Notes under the pieces: generated by a model
What the model saw: the letters and a program-made list of their open reading frames with translations, nothing else
Told to the model about the DNA's origin: nothing
Databases searched by the model: none
Origin: a virus
Strand: one strand, 5' to 3'
DNA: 50,494 nucleotides
IMG/VR virus record: IMGVR_UViG_3300036780_000043
Span: 1 to 50,494 of that record
Position numbers and translations under genes: made by a program
Shown here: positions 1-7,191 of the stretch, one piece after another
How the letters are laid out: each line of letters opens with the position of its first letter
Numbering within the stretch: the stretch's first letter is position 1

Positions 1-152
1 TCCAGATTGCCTCATCGAAAGGTACTGGAACCTACACAGTCGTAGCCAGCAACGGTGTTGCCAAGTCCTGCACTTGCCCCGGATATGGTTATAGGGGGCA
101 GTGCAGGCATCTTGATGAAGCTCAAGGGCAATCATGTTTCGGCCAACACTGA
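1..152 (+). CDS. C-terminus of a SWIM-type zinc-finger protein (partial)
   Basis: This is the 3' end of a gene cut by the left edge; the frame opens at base 3 and stops at 150-152. The 49 visible residues contain CTCPGYGYRGQCRHL, which fits the SWIM zinc-binding pattern CxCx(n)CxH, preceded by a short VASNG beta-strand typical of that fold. SWIM domains bind DNA or protein and occur in bacterial and phage DNA-metabolism proteins. The next gene starts inside it (19-base overlap), as in a tight operon. What the missing N-terminal part does cannot be told. Confidence 0.6.
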   Translation, partial: QIASSKGTGTYTVVASNGVAKSCTCPGYGYRGQCRHLDEAQGQSCFGQH

Positions 153-346
153 CCTTCTTCGGAGCTGTTCAGGTAAGCAGCCTGGCAGTTCCCGTCGAGC
201 TCGCGATCCGTACCACGTGGCCTCTATGGCTGATCATTGTCATAGGGTTCGCTACGTGGGTGCTCTCGATCATGCTGTACTTCGCAATGGAAGAGCTCCT
301 TGGCATTCACCGGCCTTGGTGGCGAGCACGGAAGGGGGGACTCTAA
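134..346 (+). CDS. Small membrane protein
   Basis: A 70-residue protein with one clear hydrophobic segment (about residues 29-52, TWPLWLIIVIGFATWVLSIM) followed by a basic C-terminus (HRPWWRARKGG). It overlaps the end of the SWIM gene by 19 bases and precedes the Rpf-like gene, with a weak AAGGGC ribosome site before the ATG. Family unknown. It could be an accessory envelope or lysis-related protein, but nothing in it proves that. Confidence 0.5.
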   Translation: MFRPTLTFFGAVQVSSLAVPVELAIRTTWPLWLIIVIGFATWVLSIMLYFAMEELLGIHRPWWRARKGGL

Positions 347-370
347 GCACGGTGACATAACGGAGGCTTA

Positions 371-928
371 GTGCCGAGTAGCAAAATACGTACAAGTGCA
401 GTGACAGGTTTAGTTGGACTAGTAGCTATAGGAGGTGGAATAGGATGCGACAAGATAGTCAGTCACCACAGGGCGAGGGAGAAACCGACAGAGAAGCTGG
501 TAACGGTAGCCTTTCGGACTCCGTTATTGACGAAAGCGAGCCTGACACCTCTTCTAGTGTACTTCGGACAAGTACAACAAGCGGAGGAAGCAAAAGAGGC
601 CGCCGAACGATCCGCCATCTTGACGGCCGAGAGTGCACGGAAGGCTGCGACCACTATAGCCACGCCTGGCGTAACAGGGGGAAGTGATGCGACCTCAGTC
701 GACACAGCTGATTGGGCCTGCATCAGAAATAAGGAGTCGGGAGACAGATACAATGACCCGACAGCACCTTCTGGCGCTTACGGGATCTTGCACAGTACAG
801 CCGATGCTTACGGACTCGCTTGGCCCGTCTCAAGTGACTCGGCTGCTAGCCAAGATGCAGTTGCACTCACCCTGTACAACAAGTACGGATGGCAACCCTG
901 GAGCTCTCGGTATGCCTGCGGACTCTGA
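371..928 (+). CDS. Rpf-like transglycosylase domain protein
   Basis: It starts at GTG with a well-placed GGAGG. The 185-residue product has a hydrophobic N-terminus (about 8-26, with GGGIGC resembling a lipobox), an Ala/Glu-rich linker (about 70-110), and a C-terminal domain from about residue 114: WACIRNKESG, then SGAYGI, then a final NKYGWQPWSSRYACG. This matches the resuscitation-promoting-factor/transglycosylase-like domain of actinobacteria, in which the glutamate in the ESG motif is catalytic; that glutamate is present. The domain cleaves peptidoglycan glycan strands. It lies far from the lysin cassette, in a rightward operon, so it may serve entry, virion release or cell-wall remodelling. 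It is the main pointer to an actinobacterial host. Confidence 0.7.
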   Translation: MPSSKIRTSAVTGLVGLVAIGGGIGCDKIVSHHRAREKPTEKLVTVAFRTPLLTKASLTPLLVYFGQVQQAEEAKEAAERSAILTAESARKAATTIATPGVTGGSDATSVDTADWACIRNKESGDRYNDPTAPSGAYGILHSTADAYGLAWPVSSDSAASQDAVALTLYNKYGWQPWSSRYACGL

Positions 929-954
929 CTTCTACTGGGACAACCGAGGTATGT

Positions 955-1434
955 ATGAGTCCTTTTAACCAACCAAAGCCAGGCCGAGGCGAGACCTTAG
1001 GCAAGGCTCGATCGAAGCGAAGCAGGTTCCTGAGCCAATCGAAGGCTGCATTCAACCCCCCAGGAATGCCCCAGAACAACAAACAGGGCTTCCACGGAGT
1101 AGCCCATAGAGGCTTCCTTGTCAAGGAGCGTGAACATCGTACGATCCTTTGGCATAGCCCAGGAGCTGGTAAGGGGAGAGGTCATGGGCATCACGCTCGA
1201 GGCTACCACCTGAGTGCAGCTACTCGGGCAAAGATCAGTGCGGCATTAAAAGGAAAGCATCACCCGCATAAGGGCGGAGCCCAGTCTGCGGCAACGAAAG
1301 CGAGGATCAGTGCGTCACTCAAGAAATACTATGCAGCCAACCCAGGAGCAGGCAAAGCTCGTGCCGTTAAAGCCGCGACAACTCGAAAGAGCCGAGGTGA
1401 AAAGGCGTTTGGGGGTAAGCACGGAAAGAAGTGA
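955..1434 (+). CDS. Basic protein with NUMOD3-like motifs
   Basis: The start at 955 is preferred over 889 because CGAGG lies just upstream and the extra N-terminus overlaps the previous gene. The product of about 159 residues is very rich in Lys, Arg, Gly and His. Near its middle it has LSAATRAKISAALKGKHHP and then a degenerate second copy (SAATKARISASLKKYY). These resemble NUMOD3, the short DNA-binding helix repeats found beside GIY-YIG and HNH homing endonucleases. No nuclease domain is seen, so this is a DNA-binding protein or a remnant of a homing endonuclease. It ends in basic residues (GGKHGKK). Confidence 0.55.
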   Translation: MSPFNQPKPGRGETLGKARSKRSRFLSQSKAAFNPPGMPQNNKQGFHGVAHRGFLVKEREHRTILWHSPGAGKGRGHGHHARGYHLSAATRAKISAALKGKHHPHKGGAQSAATKARISASLKKYYAANPGAGKARAVKAATTRKSRGEKAFGGKHGKK

Positions 1435-1753
1435 GGAGGACGAGTTAGCCAACACACCCCAGTTCGACATGGTTCTGGACAAGCTGACTCCCAAGCAACG
1501 ACTCCAAGTCCTTCGGAAGATGGGCCAGCAGAACCCTGGAAGGAGGCTGACAGGGTGGGAGCGAGCATGGCTCACATTCAACGTCACTTGGATTCTCCTC
1601 CTGTGGACTATTCCACTCGTGTTGGTGGGCGCTGCCTGCATGATCACGTTGGTCTTGATTCCGCTCGGCATCGCTTTGTGGGGACTAAGCATGTTGCCTC
1701 ACACCTACATGCTGGCTCGGTCGATCGAAAAGAAGGCCGGACACCGCTTGTAG
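1310..1753 (+). CDS. Two-segment membrane protein of unknown function
   Basis: The hydrophilic N-terminal half is followed by WERAWLTFNVTWILLLWTIP and a second long hydrophobic stretch (about 100-135), so two membrane segments are likely. Starts compete: GTG at 1310 has GAGG upstream but overlaps the NUMOD3-like gene by 125 bases; ATG at 1331 lacks a ribosome site; an in-frame GTG near 1397 is also possible. It closes the first rightward operon. The segment LTPKQRLQVLRKMG may be a short helical domain. A holin-like role is conceivable but unsupported. Confidence 0.5.
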   Translation: MRHSRNTMQPTQEQAKLVPLKPRQLERAEVKRRLGVSTERSEEDELANTPQFDMVLDKLTPKQRLQVLRKMGQQNPGRRLTGWERAWLTFNVTWILLLWTIPLVLVGAACMITLVLIPLGIALWGLSMLPHTYMLARSIEKKAGHRL

Positions 1754-1867
1754 GCGAAAGAAATCTTGAAAGGACACCTAGCTTTGGTCCTTCCTGATCA
1801 TTTATCATTACAGTATTAAAGCAAGCCGCGCAAGAAAGCGGAACCAAACAAAAAGGAGAAACACATC
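1754..1867 (+). other. Intergenic leader before the first HTH gene
   Basis: A weak hairpin (AAGGAC at about 1770 with GTCCTT at about 1787) is followed by an AT-rich stretch (1797-1820). A promoter is expected here because the next gene begins a new codon-usage block, but no -35/-10 pair with good spacing was found. The ribosome site AAAAAGGAG ends 10 bases before the ATG at 1868. Confidence 0.3.
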
Positions 1868-2245
1868 ATGGCACGATCCAACACCGCAGCCGCGGACACC
1901 TCGGAAGAGACCACGGCTTCAACCGAAGGCACCACCGAAGCGCCCACCGAGGCCAAGGCGGAGAAGAAGACCAAGCACGACCTGCCCGACACGCACGTCA
2001 CGCCCGTCGGCTTCGCCCACCTGCTCAAGAGCGAGCGCGGCGTCGAAGTCCGCCCTCAGGTCATCTACGGATACCTGAAGAACTCCAAGGACTTCGCCCA
2101 GCACGCGAGCATCCACACCGACGGCCGCAACATCGTGGCCAAGGAAGGTGCACTGGCTTGGTGGGACGCCAAGGAGGCCCGCAAGGCCGAGAAGGCTGCC
2201 ACTGCGGCCGCCGCGCCGGCTGAGGGTGAGACTCCGTCGGAGTAG
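1868..2245 (+). CDS. PQxxY-type helix-turn-helix protein, paralogue 1
   Basis: A 125-residue protein: an acidic Ser/Thr/Glu tail (1-38), a compact domain with TPVGFAHLLK then RPQVIYGYLKN (about 44-78), a KEGALAWWDAK segment and an Ala/Glu-rich tail. The domain aligns with three other proteins in the window (4029, 47754, 50103) sharing [TNS]Pxxx(a)xLx..x+PQxxYxxI. The pattern suggests a small winged or MerR/excisionase-like helix-turn-helix. Its N-terminus (MARSNTAAADTSEET) resembles that of the 50103 paralogue (MARTATDTPDTAEET). Codons are much more GC-rich and uniform than those of its neighbours, suggesting high expression. It is followed by two strong hairpins, so probably a single-gene transcript. 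Function is inferred only: regulator or nucleoid-associated protein. Confidence 0.7.
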   Translation: MARSNTAAADTSEETTASTEGTTEAPTEAKAEKKTKHDLPDTHVTPVGFAHLLKSERGVEVRPQVIYGYLKNSKDFAQHASIHTDGRNIVAKEGALAWWDAKEARKAEKAATAAAAPAEGETPSE

Positions 2246-2261
2246 TCACTCACGAACAACC

Positions 2262-2297
2262 CGAGCCTGGAGAGAGTGAGGACCCTCTCCAGGCTCG
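2262..2297 (+). terminator. Strong hairpin after HTH paralogue 1
   Basis: A perfect 13-base-pair stem, CGAGCCTGGAGAG (2262-2274) with CTCTCCAGGCTCG (2285-2297), and a 10-base loop, 17 bases after the stop codon. There is no run of T after it, so intrinsic termination is likely but not textbook; it may instead protect the mRNA 3' end. Confidence 0.6.
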
Positions 2298-2318
2298 CGG
2301 TCTGTTCGAGCTGTCTTG

Positions 2319-2364
2319 TGAACGGTTGGAGCTTCGCTTGGAGGTGGGGTCTTCCAACCGTTCA
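2319..2364 (+). other. Second perfect inverted repeat
   Basis: TGAACGGTTGGA (2319-2330) pairs perfectly with TCCAACCGTTCA (2353-2364) around a 22-base loop. It follows the 2262-2297 hairpin directly and precedes the next gene by about 50 bases. Possible roles are a second terminator, an RNA processing site or an operator. Confidence 0.5.
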
Positions 2365-2415
2365 TAAGGCATCTCGATTGCCTTCTAGTAATGGGCCTAG
2401 AGGAGAAGGTATAAT

Positions 2416-2673
2416 ATGGTAATACTGCAGCTCACGGATAAAGAGGCCGAGTACATGAAGGACATTCTCGACCTCTGGATTGAGGAGTACAAGGACACTA
2501 AGGATGACATCGTCACTGATAGGGCCATTGACTCCGTTGAAGAGCTGCTGTTGGCAACACAAGGTTCCAACATTGCCATCGAGGAAGCCGAACACATTCG
2601 CGACCGCCTGGTCCGAGTGATGACTTCCTCTCCACAGGGTCTGGTGAAAGGATTTCCGAATGGTTCAACCTAG
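2416..2673 (+). CDS. Hypothetical acidic helical protein
   Basis: An 85-residue, mostly helical, acidic protein (LTDKEAEYMKDILDLWIEEY) with no recognised domain. AGGAGAAGG lies about 8 bases before the ATG. The same leader contains TATAAT touching the start codon, so a leaderless or very short transcript from a weak promoter is possible. It overlaps the next gene by 14 bases. Confidence 0.6.
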   Translation: MVILQLTDKEAEYMKDILDLWIEEYKDTKDDIVTDRAIDSVEELLLATQGSNIAIEEAEHIRDRLVRVMTSSPQGLVKGFPNGST

Positions 2674-3118
2674 TCAGGCGCTATTTCGTAACTGCAACAT
2701 CATCTACGATGCCATGCAGAAGGTGTCAGAGATCGAAGAGTTGGAAGGTGAGAAGGTCAGGATCTACCACGGCCACTTGACTCGTCTATTCAGTGAATAC
2801 GGCATCGCTGTGCCTTACTACACGTCCGTTACACGGCGTCTTCGCGACATGGATTGCATTCGGCAGATCCGTCGTGGTGGTGGTAACGCTCCTTCGGTCT
2901 GGCTTCTTGTTCAGGCACCCACCGAGGAGATGTTTGAGAAGGCGCCCGAGACGCTAACGCGTCCTGGAGGTCGATCGACGATGTCTTTCCAGCTTCGCCA
3001 ACAGATCATTGACCTGAACAATCGCTTGAACAACCAGCAGAGAGACATCGACCTTTTGAAGGACTTGGTAATCGGGCGTACAACAAGAGAGGAGCTGCAC
3101 GTTGTCGACGGAGAGTAG
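2660..3118 (+). CDS. Winged-helix-like protein with C-terminal coiled coil
   Basis: The N-terminal part (about 8-80) reads like a winged helix: helices, then PYYTSVTRRLRDMDCIRQIR as recognition helix and GGGNAPSVWLLV as the wing. The C-terminal part (about 108-145; SFQLRQQIIDLNNRLNNQQR) is a coiled coil, suggesting a dimer. This fits a phage transcription regulator, but no specific family was recognised. It overlaps both neighbours, so it is co-translated with them. Confidence 0.55.
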   Translation: MVQPSQALFRNCNIIYDAMQKVSEIEELEGEKVRIYHGHLTRLFSEYGIAVPYYTSVTRRLRDMDCIRQIRRGGGNAPSVWLLVQAPTEEMFEKAPETLTRPGGRSTMSFQLRQQIIDLNNRLNNQQRDIDLLKDLVIGRTTREELHVVDGE

Positions 3119-3425
3119 TACCGCCAGCTGGGAAGAGGCGTCGCGCTGCCCCAAGTGTGATAATCAAGGTGTCAAGGTTGCCGAGATCAGACTCGACAGA
3201 CACCAAGGCAAAAGCATCACACTCGAGTGCCAGCACGAGCTCTGTCGTTGGTACAAGCAGCGTTGGATCGTTCAGGTTAAGCCTGACGGATCGATCCCCG
3301 TTCGTAACAACCAGCGAGGGGAGTCGGCATTCCCCAAGCTTCGGGAATCGTCCGAGCTTGCACAGCAGGCTCGTGACGCTCTCGCCCAACTTGGCAACGC
3401 AGCCGAAGTAAGACCTGGATCGTGA
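3102..3425 (+). CDS. Zinc-ribbon protein
   Basis: TTG start at 3102 with GAGAGGAG upstream, overlapping the previous gene by 17 bases. The 107-residue product has CPKC (about 17-20) and a second knuckle, CQHELC (about 43-48), forming a four-cysteine zinc ribbon. A helical tail rich in Ala/Gln/Arg follows. Many small CxxC proteins occur in this genome; the specific role is unknown. Confidence 0.55.
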   Translation: MSTESSTASWEEASRCPKCDNQGVKVAEIRLDRHQGKSITLECQHELCRWYKQRWIVQVKPDGSIPVRNNQRGESAFPKLRESSELAQQARDALAQLGNAAEVRPGS

Positions 3426-3874
3426 ACGTCGAAGAGGAATGGAAGAAGTTCCAAATCATTGTCAACTTGACCTTTATCGATCCTGATGGCAGTACGGTTC
3501 CTGTTGATTGGGACTCGATGCCTGTTACTGATCGGATGCACGCTGAGAACCAGATGAAGATGACCTTCATGAGCCAGACGTTCGGCATCAACTTCGAAAC
3601 GAACATCTTCGTCATGAAGCGACTCAACAGCCTGTGTGAGTTCGTTGTACGCCAGCTTGCCGAGCTGAAGGCTATCGACAACGTCGAAGCTGTTGAGGCC
3701 GAGCTCGAGGCGGAACTCACGCTTCTGTATGAAACTGAGGTCACGAAGTTCTTCAACGAGCAGATGGACAAGTTGCAAGATTCAGTGGACGAAGCAGAGC
3801 ACCAAGCACGTGTCGCAAAGTTGCTTGGTAGTAACGGCAAACCACCCAACCCAAAGAACTTGCGTTCTCTCTAA
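3422..3874 (+). CDS. Hypothetical protein
   Basis: GTG start overlapping the previous stop (ATCGTGA arrangement). The 150-residue product begins with a beta-rich part (FQIIVNLTFIDPDG) and ends with a long acidic helix (about 85-140; VEAVEAELEAELTLLYETEV) suited to a coiled coil. It is the last gene before the repeated intergenic element at 3871. No family recognised. Confidence 0.6.
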   Translation: MNVEEEWKKFQIIVNLTFIDPDGSTVPVDWDSMPVTDRMHAENQMKMTFMSQTFGINFETNIFVMKRLNSLCEFVVRQLAELKAIDNVEAVEAELEAELTLLYETEVTKFFNEQMDKLQDSVDEAEHQARVAKLLGSNGKPPNPKNLRSL

Positions 3875-3985
3875 TCGCGCTCACTTGATCCTTGCGATTA
3901 GCCATAGGTTAGACGCGATTAGACCGAGTTTGTCAACGAGCTAAGGGAGTTATAGCTGTGATACGTAGACTCAAGTTAAACTTTA
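3871..3985 (+). repeat. Intergenic element copy A
   Basis: This matches a second copy at 19794-19920 in ordered blocks: CTTGATCCTTGC, then GTTAGACGCGATTAGAC, then an AGCTAAG block, then AGACTCAAGT followed by TAAACT. It holds repeated TTAGAC hexamers. CTAATCGC (3871-3878) can pair with GCGATTAG at 3894-3901 or equally with GCGATTAG at 3915-3922, giving two mutually exclusive hairpins. It precedes HTH paralogue 2, as copy B precedes the RuvC-like gene, so a promoter/operator or structured leader is likely. Confidence 0.6.
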
Positions 3986-4016
3986 GTCTCCATAGCTTTG
4001 GTTCAACTGGCTGCAT

Positions 4017-4022
4017 TATAAT
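4017..4022 (+). promoter_or_regulatory. -10 box (TATAAT) before HTH paralogue 2
   Basis: A perfect TATAAT lies 7 bases before the ATG at 4029. Transcription from it would be leaderless or nearly so. The best -35-like sequence (TTGGTT, 3998-4003) is only 13 bases away, so its strength is uncertain. It resembles the other TATAATA boxes at 47706, 49079 and 50044. Confidence 0.45.
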
Positions 4023-4028
4023 AGTTGT

Positions 4029-4322
4029 ATGAAGACAGAAGAGGAGTTAGAACGTAAGGACCTAGAGGATCAGGCCAAAGAGGTCGGAAAGCTCAGCCCT
4101 GCGGAGTACGCGAAGCTGCGAGGTATTCGACCTCAACTTGTCTACTGGCACATCCGAAGAGGGAACATCAAGAAGGAATGGTGCGTTTGTGGAAGACGAG
4201 TCATCGACGTTCGCCTCGCGGACGAAGCCCTTTCGACGCACCCGCAGATCATCAGGGCCGTCGGCAGGCTTCCCGAAGGAGGAAGTACCAAGAGAACGCA
4301 TATACTGCGAGAAGGAACGTAA
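4029..4322 (+). CDS. PQxxY-type helix-turn-helix protein, paralogue 2
   Basis: A 97-residue protein with an acidic/basic helical N-terminus, then LSPAEYAKLRGIRPQLVYWH (about 23-42) and IRRGNIKKEW, the same core as in the proteins at 1868, 47754 and 50103. A short beta segment with CVCGRRVID follows, then a basic tail. This is the MerR/excisionase-like arrangement of helix, turn, recognition helix and hairpin. It heads the operon running into the helicase and ligase genes, so it may be an autoregulator of that operon (inference). Confidence 0.65.
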   Translation: MKTEEELERKDLEDQAKEVGKLSPAEYAKLRGIRPQLVYWHIRRGNIKKEWCVCGRRVIDVRLADEALSTHPQIIRAVGRLPEGGSTKRTHILREGT

Positions 4323-4458
4323 GTTCATTCGATACAGGAATGTGTACACCATATTCGAGTTCGTACCAGGTAGAGCGTACCGTATGAGGTTTTGTAACTT
4401 CTGCGATATGATGGTCCAAGAGAGGGGCTTTGATCTTAGTGGCAAAGCAGACAGCTGA
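4138..4458 (+). CDS. Possible small Cys-containing protein overlapping HTH paralogue 2
   Basis: The frame is open from a TTG at 4138 to 4458. The part after 4322, not covered by another gene, reads as plausible protein (IYCEKERKFIRYRNVYTIFE ... MRFCNFCDMM) with a CxxC knuckle. The true start is unclear: a good GAAGGAGG lies at about 4276 but no ATG/GTG/TTG follows it at useful distance. In-frame GTG at about 4189 is an option. Without a gene here, 4323-4438 would be empty. Confidence 0.35.
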   Translation: MSTGTSEEGTSRRNGAFVEDESSTFASRTKPFRRTRRSSGPSAGFPKEEVPRERIYCEKERKFIRYRNVYTIFEFVPGRAYRMRFCNFCDMMVQERGFDLSGKADS

Positions 4459-4675
4459 GGATAAGTTCAAGAAGGCAGTCTTTAGGTGCTTCAGAGCAGA
4501 TGAGTACCCAGGTCGTTGGGCAATGACCTCAAGAGGCATTCCTGTAGGCACTAAAGGATTCAATGGTCGCCAATGTCGCTGGCGTGAAGAGTGCTTCGAA
4601 CAGTTCATGAAGTTGAATCCAAACCACCGAATCACAATCAAGCGGAGCCGTTTGCGTCAGAAAGGTAGTGAATGA
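4439..4675 (+). CDS. Hypothetical basic protein
   Basis: A GTG at 4439 (or TTG at 4430) starts a product of about 78 residues with many aromatic and basic residues (RWAMTSRGIPVGTKGFNGRQ). Its stop overlaps the helicase start in an ATGA arrangement, so the two are translationally coupled. No domain recognised; possibly a small nucleic-acid-binding partner of the helicase. Confidence 0.5.
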   Translation: MAKQTAEDKFKKAVFRCFRADEYPGRWAMTSRGIPVGTKGFNGRQCRWREECFEQFMKLNPNHRITIKRSRLRQKGSE

Positions 4676-6033
4676 CACAACTACTTGAAGAGCTGTTCGA
4701 CTTCCAACGTGCTGATGTCGAGTTCCTAGGAGACAAGACTTCCTGCCTCATCGCCAACGAGATGGGCACAGGTAAGACCTTCGAAGCCGGCGCTCGTGAT
4801 TGGTACATCCGTAAGGTTCATGGAGATGGCAACACACTGGTAGTAGCACCCACTACGGTGCTCCCAGCTTGGGAAGATTTCTTTGCCGAGCACACTGATC
4901 TCAAAACAGTTCGTATCGACCCTAAGAACCGAGAAGCATCCTGGAAAGAGTACACCGAGGGCGATGCACACGTCTTTCTAGTTCACTGGGAAGCACTTCG
5001 TCTGATGCCTTACCTGAACTCGATACATTGGCTCCACGTCATCGTTGACGAGTGCCACCGAATGAAAAACAGGAAGGCTCAACAGACGCAAGCCTTGAAA
5101 GAGGTCAAGAATGTTTCGTTTCGGACAGCGTTGAGTGGGACTCCTGTTGTCAATGCGCCTCACGAGTTCTGGTCAGTTCTCAACTGGCTCTATCCGAAGC
5201 AGTACGGCAGCTACTGGAAGTTCTTCAACTCGTACACCTCCTATGAGATTCAGTATCCACAGGGGTTTAGGAAGGTAAACGGACCTAAGAACGTTGACCA
5301 GCTACAGTCTGGCATGAAGGACTTCTACGTTCGCCGTCTCAAGAAGGATGTACTAAAGGACCTTCCAGACAAGTACTACACCAGTATCAACGTCGATCTT
5401 ACGCCACCGCAAAGGAAGGCGTACAAGATGATGAAGAGTGACATGATCGCATGGATTGGGCAACATGAAGAGGCAGCTCTGATCGCCCCTGTGGTCATCG
5501 CGCAGCTAACCCGTCTGCAGCAGTTCGCGGTTGCCTACGCCAGCTTCGACTCTGAAGGCAAGCTCCATCTAGATGAGCCATCGTCTAAGCTGGACGCACT
5601 GATGCAGATACTGGAAGACAACCCTGACGAACAGATCGTTGTGTTCAGTCGATTCAAGTCCTTTGTCCATCTAGCAATGAAGAGGTTCGAAAAGCATGAC
5701 ATCTCGTACGTCGAACTCACTGGTGACATACCGCAAGCAGACAGGGGAGGGGCTGTTCAAAGATTCCAAGATGGTCTTGCGCGAGTTTTCATTGGGACCA
5801 TTGCTGCTGGAGGCGTCGGCATTACGCTCACAGCGGCGAGTACAGTTGTATTCGTGGATCGAGATTGGAGTCCAGCACTCAACAGTCAGGCCGAGGATCG
5901 ACTTCACCGTATCGGCCAAAAGAACGCGGTACAGGTTGTCGATATCATGGCGCGGGGGACAATCGACTTAGGACGCCATCAGATGCTTGAACTCAAATGG
6001 GACTGGATACGTCAACTACTAGGAGATGATTAA
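4672..6033 (+). CDS. SNF2-family DNA helicase/translocase
   Basis: A 453-residue superfamily 2 ATPase. Motif I is NEMGTGKT (residues 29-36, K35), motif II DECH (126-129), motif III LSGTP (about 153). The C-terminal lobe carries VVFSRF, GGVGITLTAA and QAEDRLHRIGQ (motif VI with arginine finger). This is the compact SNF2/RapA-like core without extra domains, common in actinobacteriophages. It likely remodels protein-DNA complexes or drives branch migration during replication and recombination. It abuts the ligase (stop 6033, next ATG 6034). Confidence 0.9.
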   Translation: MTQLLEELFDFQRADVEFLGDKTSCLIANEMGTGKTFEAGARDWYIRKVHGDGNTLVVAPTTVLPAWEDFFAEHTDLKTVRIDPKNREASWKEYTEGDAHVFLVHWEALRLMPYLNSIHWLHVIVDECHRMKNRKAQQTQALKEVKNVSFRTALSGTPVVNAPHEFWSVLNWLYPKQYGSYWKFFNSYTSYEIQYPQGFRKVNGPKNVDQLQSGMKDFYVRRLKKDVLKDLPDKYYTSINVDLTPPQRKAYKMMKSDMIAWIGQHEEAALIAPVVIAQLTRLQQFAVAYASFDSEGKLHLDEPSSKLDALMQILEDNPDEQIVVFSRFKSFVHLAMKRFEKHDISYVELTGDIPQADRGGAVQRFQDGLARVFIGTIAAGGVGITLTAASTVVFVDRDWSPALNSQAEDRLHRIGQKNAVQVVDIMARGTIDLGRHQMLELKWDWIRQLLGDD

Positions 6034-6972
6034 ATGAACCCTATGCCTTATTCACTCTCGCAGTGCCAGTCAGTCAAGCCTGGTATGTTGGAGAAGCTTG
6101 ACCTAACTAAGTACGCCATGGAGCCCAAGATCGATGGTTGGCGTATTCTTGTTCGGGCAAACTCGTTTGGATGTGACGCTTGGACTCGCACTGGCCATGA
6201 TGCAACCCAGAAGTTGCTTGGACCTCTTAAGCAGCTTCAAGCCTTCTGCCATCAGCACCAGATCAGTTTTATCCTCGACTGCGAGGCAGTTGCTATACGG
6301 GACGATGGCGTCCCCGACTTCAACTTCACTTCTAGGGTACTAGGCTCGGGTGACGCAGTAGCCGTGCAGAAGCAGCTAGATGCAGAACTATTTATTTCAC
6401 TCATGGCCTTCGACATCTTGAATGTCGATGGTAGTGACATCCGTCATATGCCTTGGGATGTACGTCGAGATGTTCTATCAGCAACCATATTCAAGCTGTA
6501 CGACTCCTGCGGAACTAAGGAGCAGTCATTTGTCAGGCTGATCGATACATCCGAGGCAACCGATGATTGGCATACACACTGGACTGAACTCTGGTCTGAG
6601 GGTTCCATTCTGAAGCTCCGTGATGCACCGTACGCAGGTAAGCGTCATAAGTCCTGGTTGAAGTGGAAGAAGAACCCGACCGAGGATGTAGTCCTTATAG
6701 GGTTCAAGCCTGGAGAAGGCAAGTATGAAGGGCAGGTAGGCGCTCTTGAGTTCGGTCAATACAGATTAGGTATGGACACAGCGAGCTCGCGTGGCTTCTG
6801 TTCAGGTATGACTGACGAGATGCGACAGAAGATTACCAACGACGGCGCTATCCTTTTCGGTAGTGTGTTCGAGATCAAACACAATGGCATCCTAGCTAAT
6901 GGAGGTTTTAGACATCCACAGTTCATCCGATTCCGTAATGACAAAGCTCCAGAGGAGTGCACATGGACATAA
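6034..6972 (+). CDS. ATP-dependent DNA ligase
   Basis: A 312-residue ligase with the adenylation motif EPKIDGWR (adenylated Lys32), motif III ILDCEAVAI, motif IIIa LMAFDILNVDG, motif IV EGSILKLRD and motif V SWLKWKK, followed by an OB-fold C-terminal domain (about 230-312). It joins nicks in duplex DNA using ATP. It is of minimal size, lacking the extra N-terminal DNA-binding domain of larger ligases. It starts on the base after the helicase stop, so the two are co-expressed. Confidence 0.92.
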   Translation: MNPMPYSLSQCQSVKPGMLEKLDLTKYAMEPKIDGWRILVRANSFGCDAWTRTGHDATQKLLGPLKQLQAFCHQHQISFILDCEAVAIRDDGVPDFNFTSRVLGSGDAVAVQKQLDAELFISLMAFDILNVDGSDIRHMPWDVRRDVLSATIFKLYDSCGTKEQSFVRLIDTSEATDDWHTHWTELWSEGSILKLRDAPYAGKRHKSWLKWKKNPTEDVVLIGFKPGEGKYEGQVGALEFGQYRLGMDTASSRGFCSGMTDEMRQKITNDGAILFGSVFEIKHNGILANGGFRHPQFIRFRNDKAPEECTWT

Positions 6973-7166
6973 CTGACCCCACCCCAGACCCGATAGACGT
7001 CATATCACAGGCTATCATAGACCTTCAGGTACGCCTGTATAAGCTTACGTTAGGTGAGATAGCTCAGGCCGCGCTCGAAGCCGTTGGCTACGACGCGCTG
7101 GTGGCGGAGCGGGACCGGCTGCGTCCACGGTTCTCGGCAATGAATGACGACCCCGTGATGCACTAG
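6963..7166 (+). CDS. Hypothetical small protein
   Basis: The ATG at 6963 is preferred over GTG 6957 because AGAGGAG sits at proper distance. It overlaps the ligase by 10 bases. The 67-residue product is Asp/Pro-rich at the start, then a helical segment (DVISQAIIDLQVRLYKLTLG). No family recognised. Confidence 0.5.
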   Translation: MDITDPTPDPIDVISQAIIDLQVRLYKLTLGEIAQAALEAVGYDALVAERDRLRPRFSAMNDDPVMH

Positions 7167-7191
7167 TTGAACTTGATCGGATCAGCGACAA

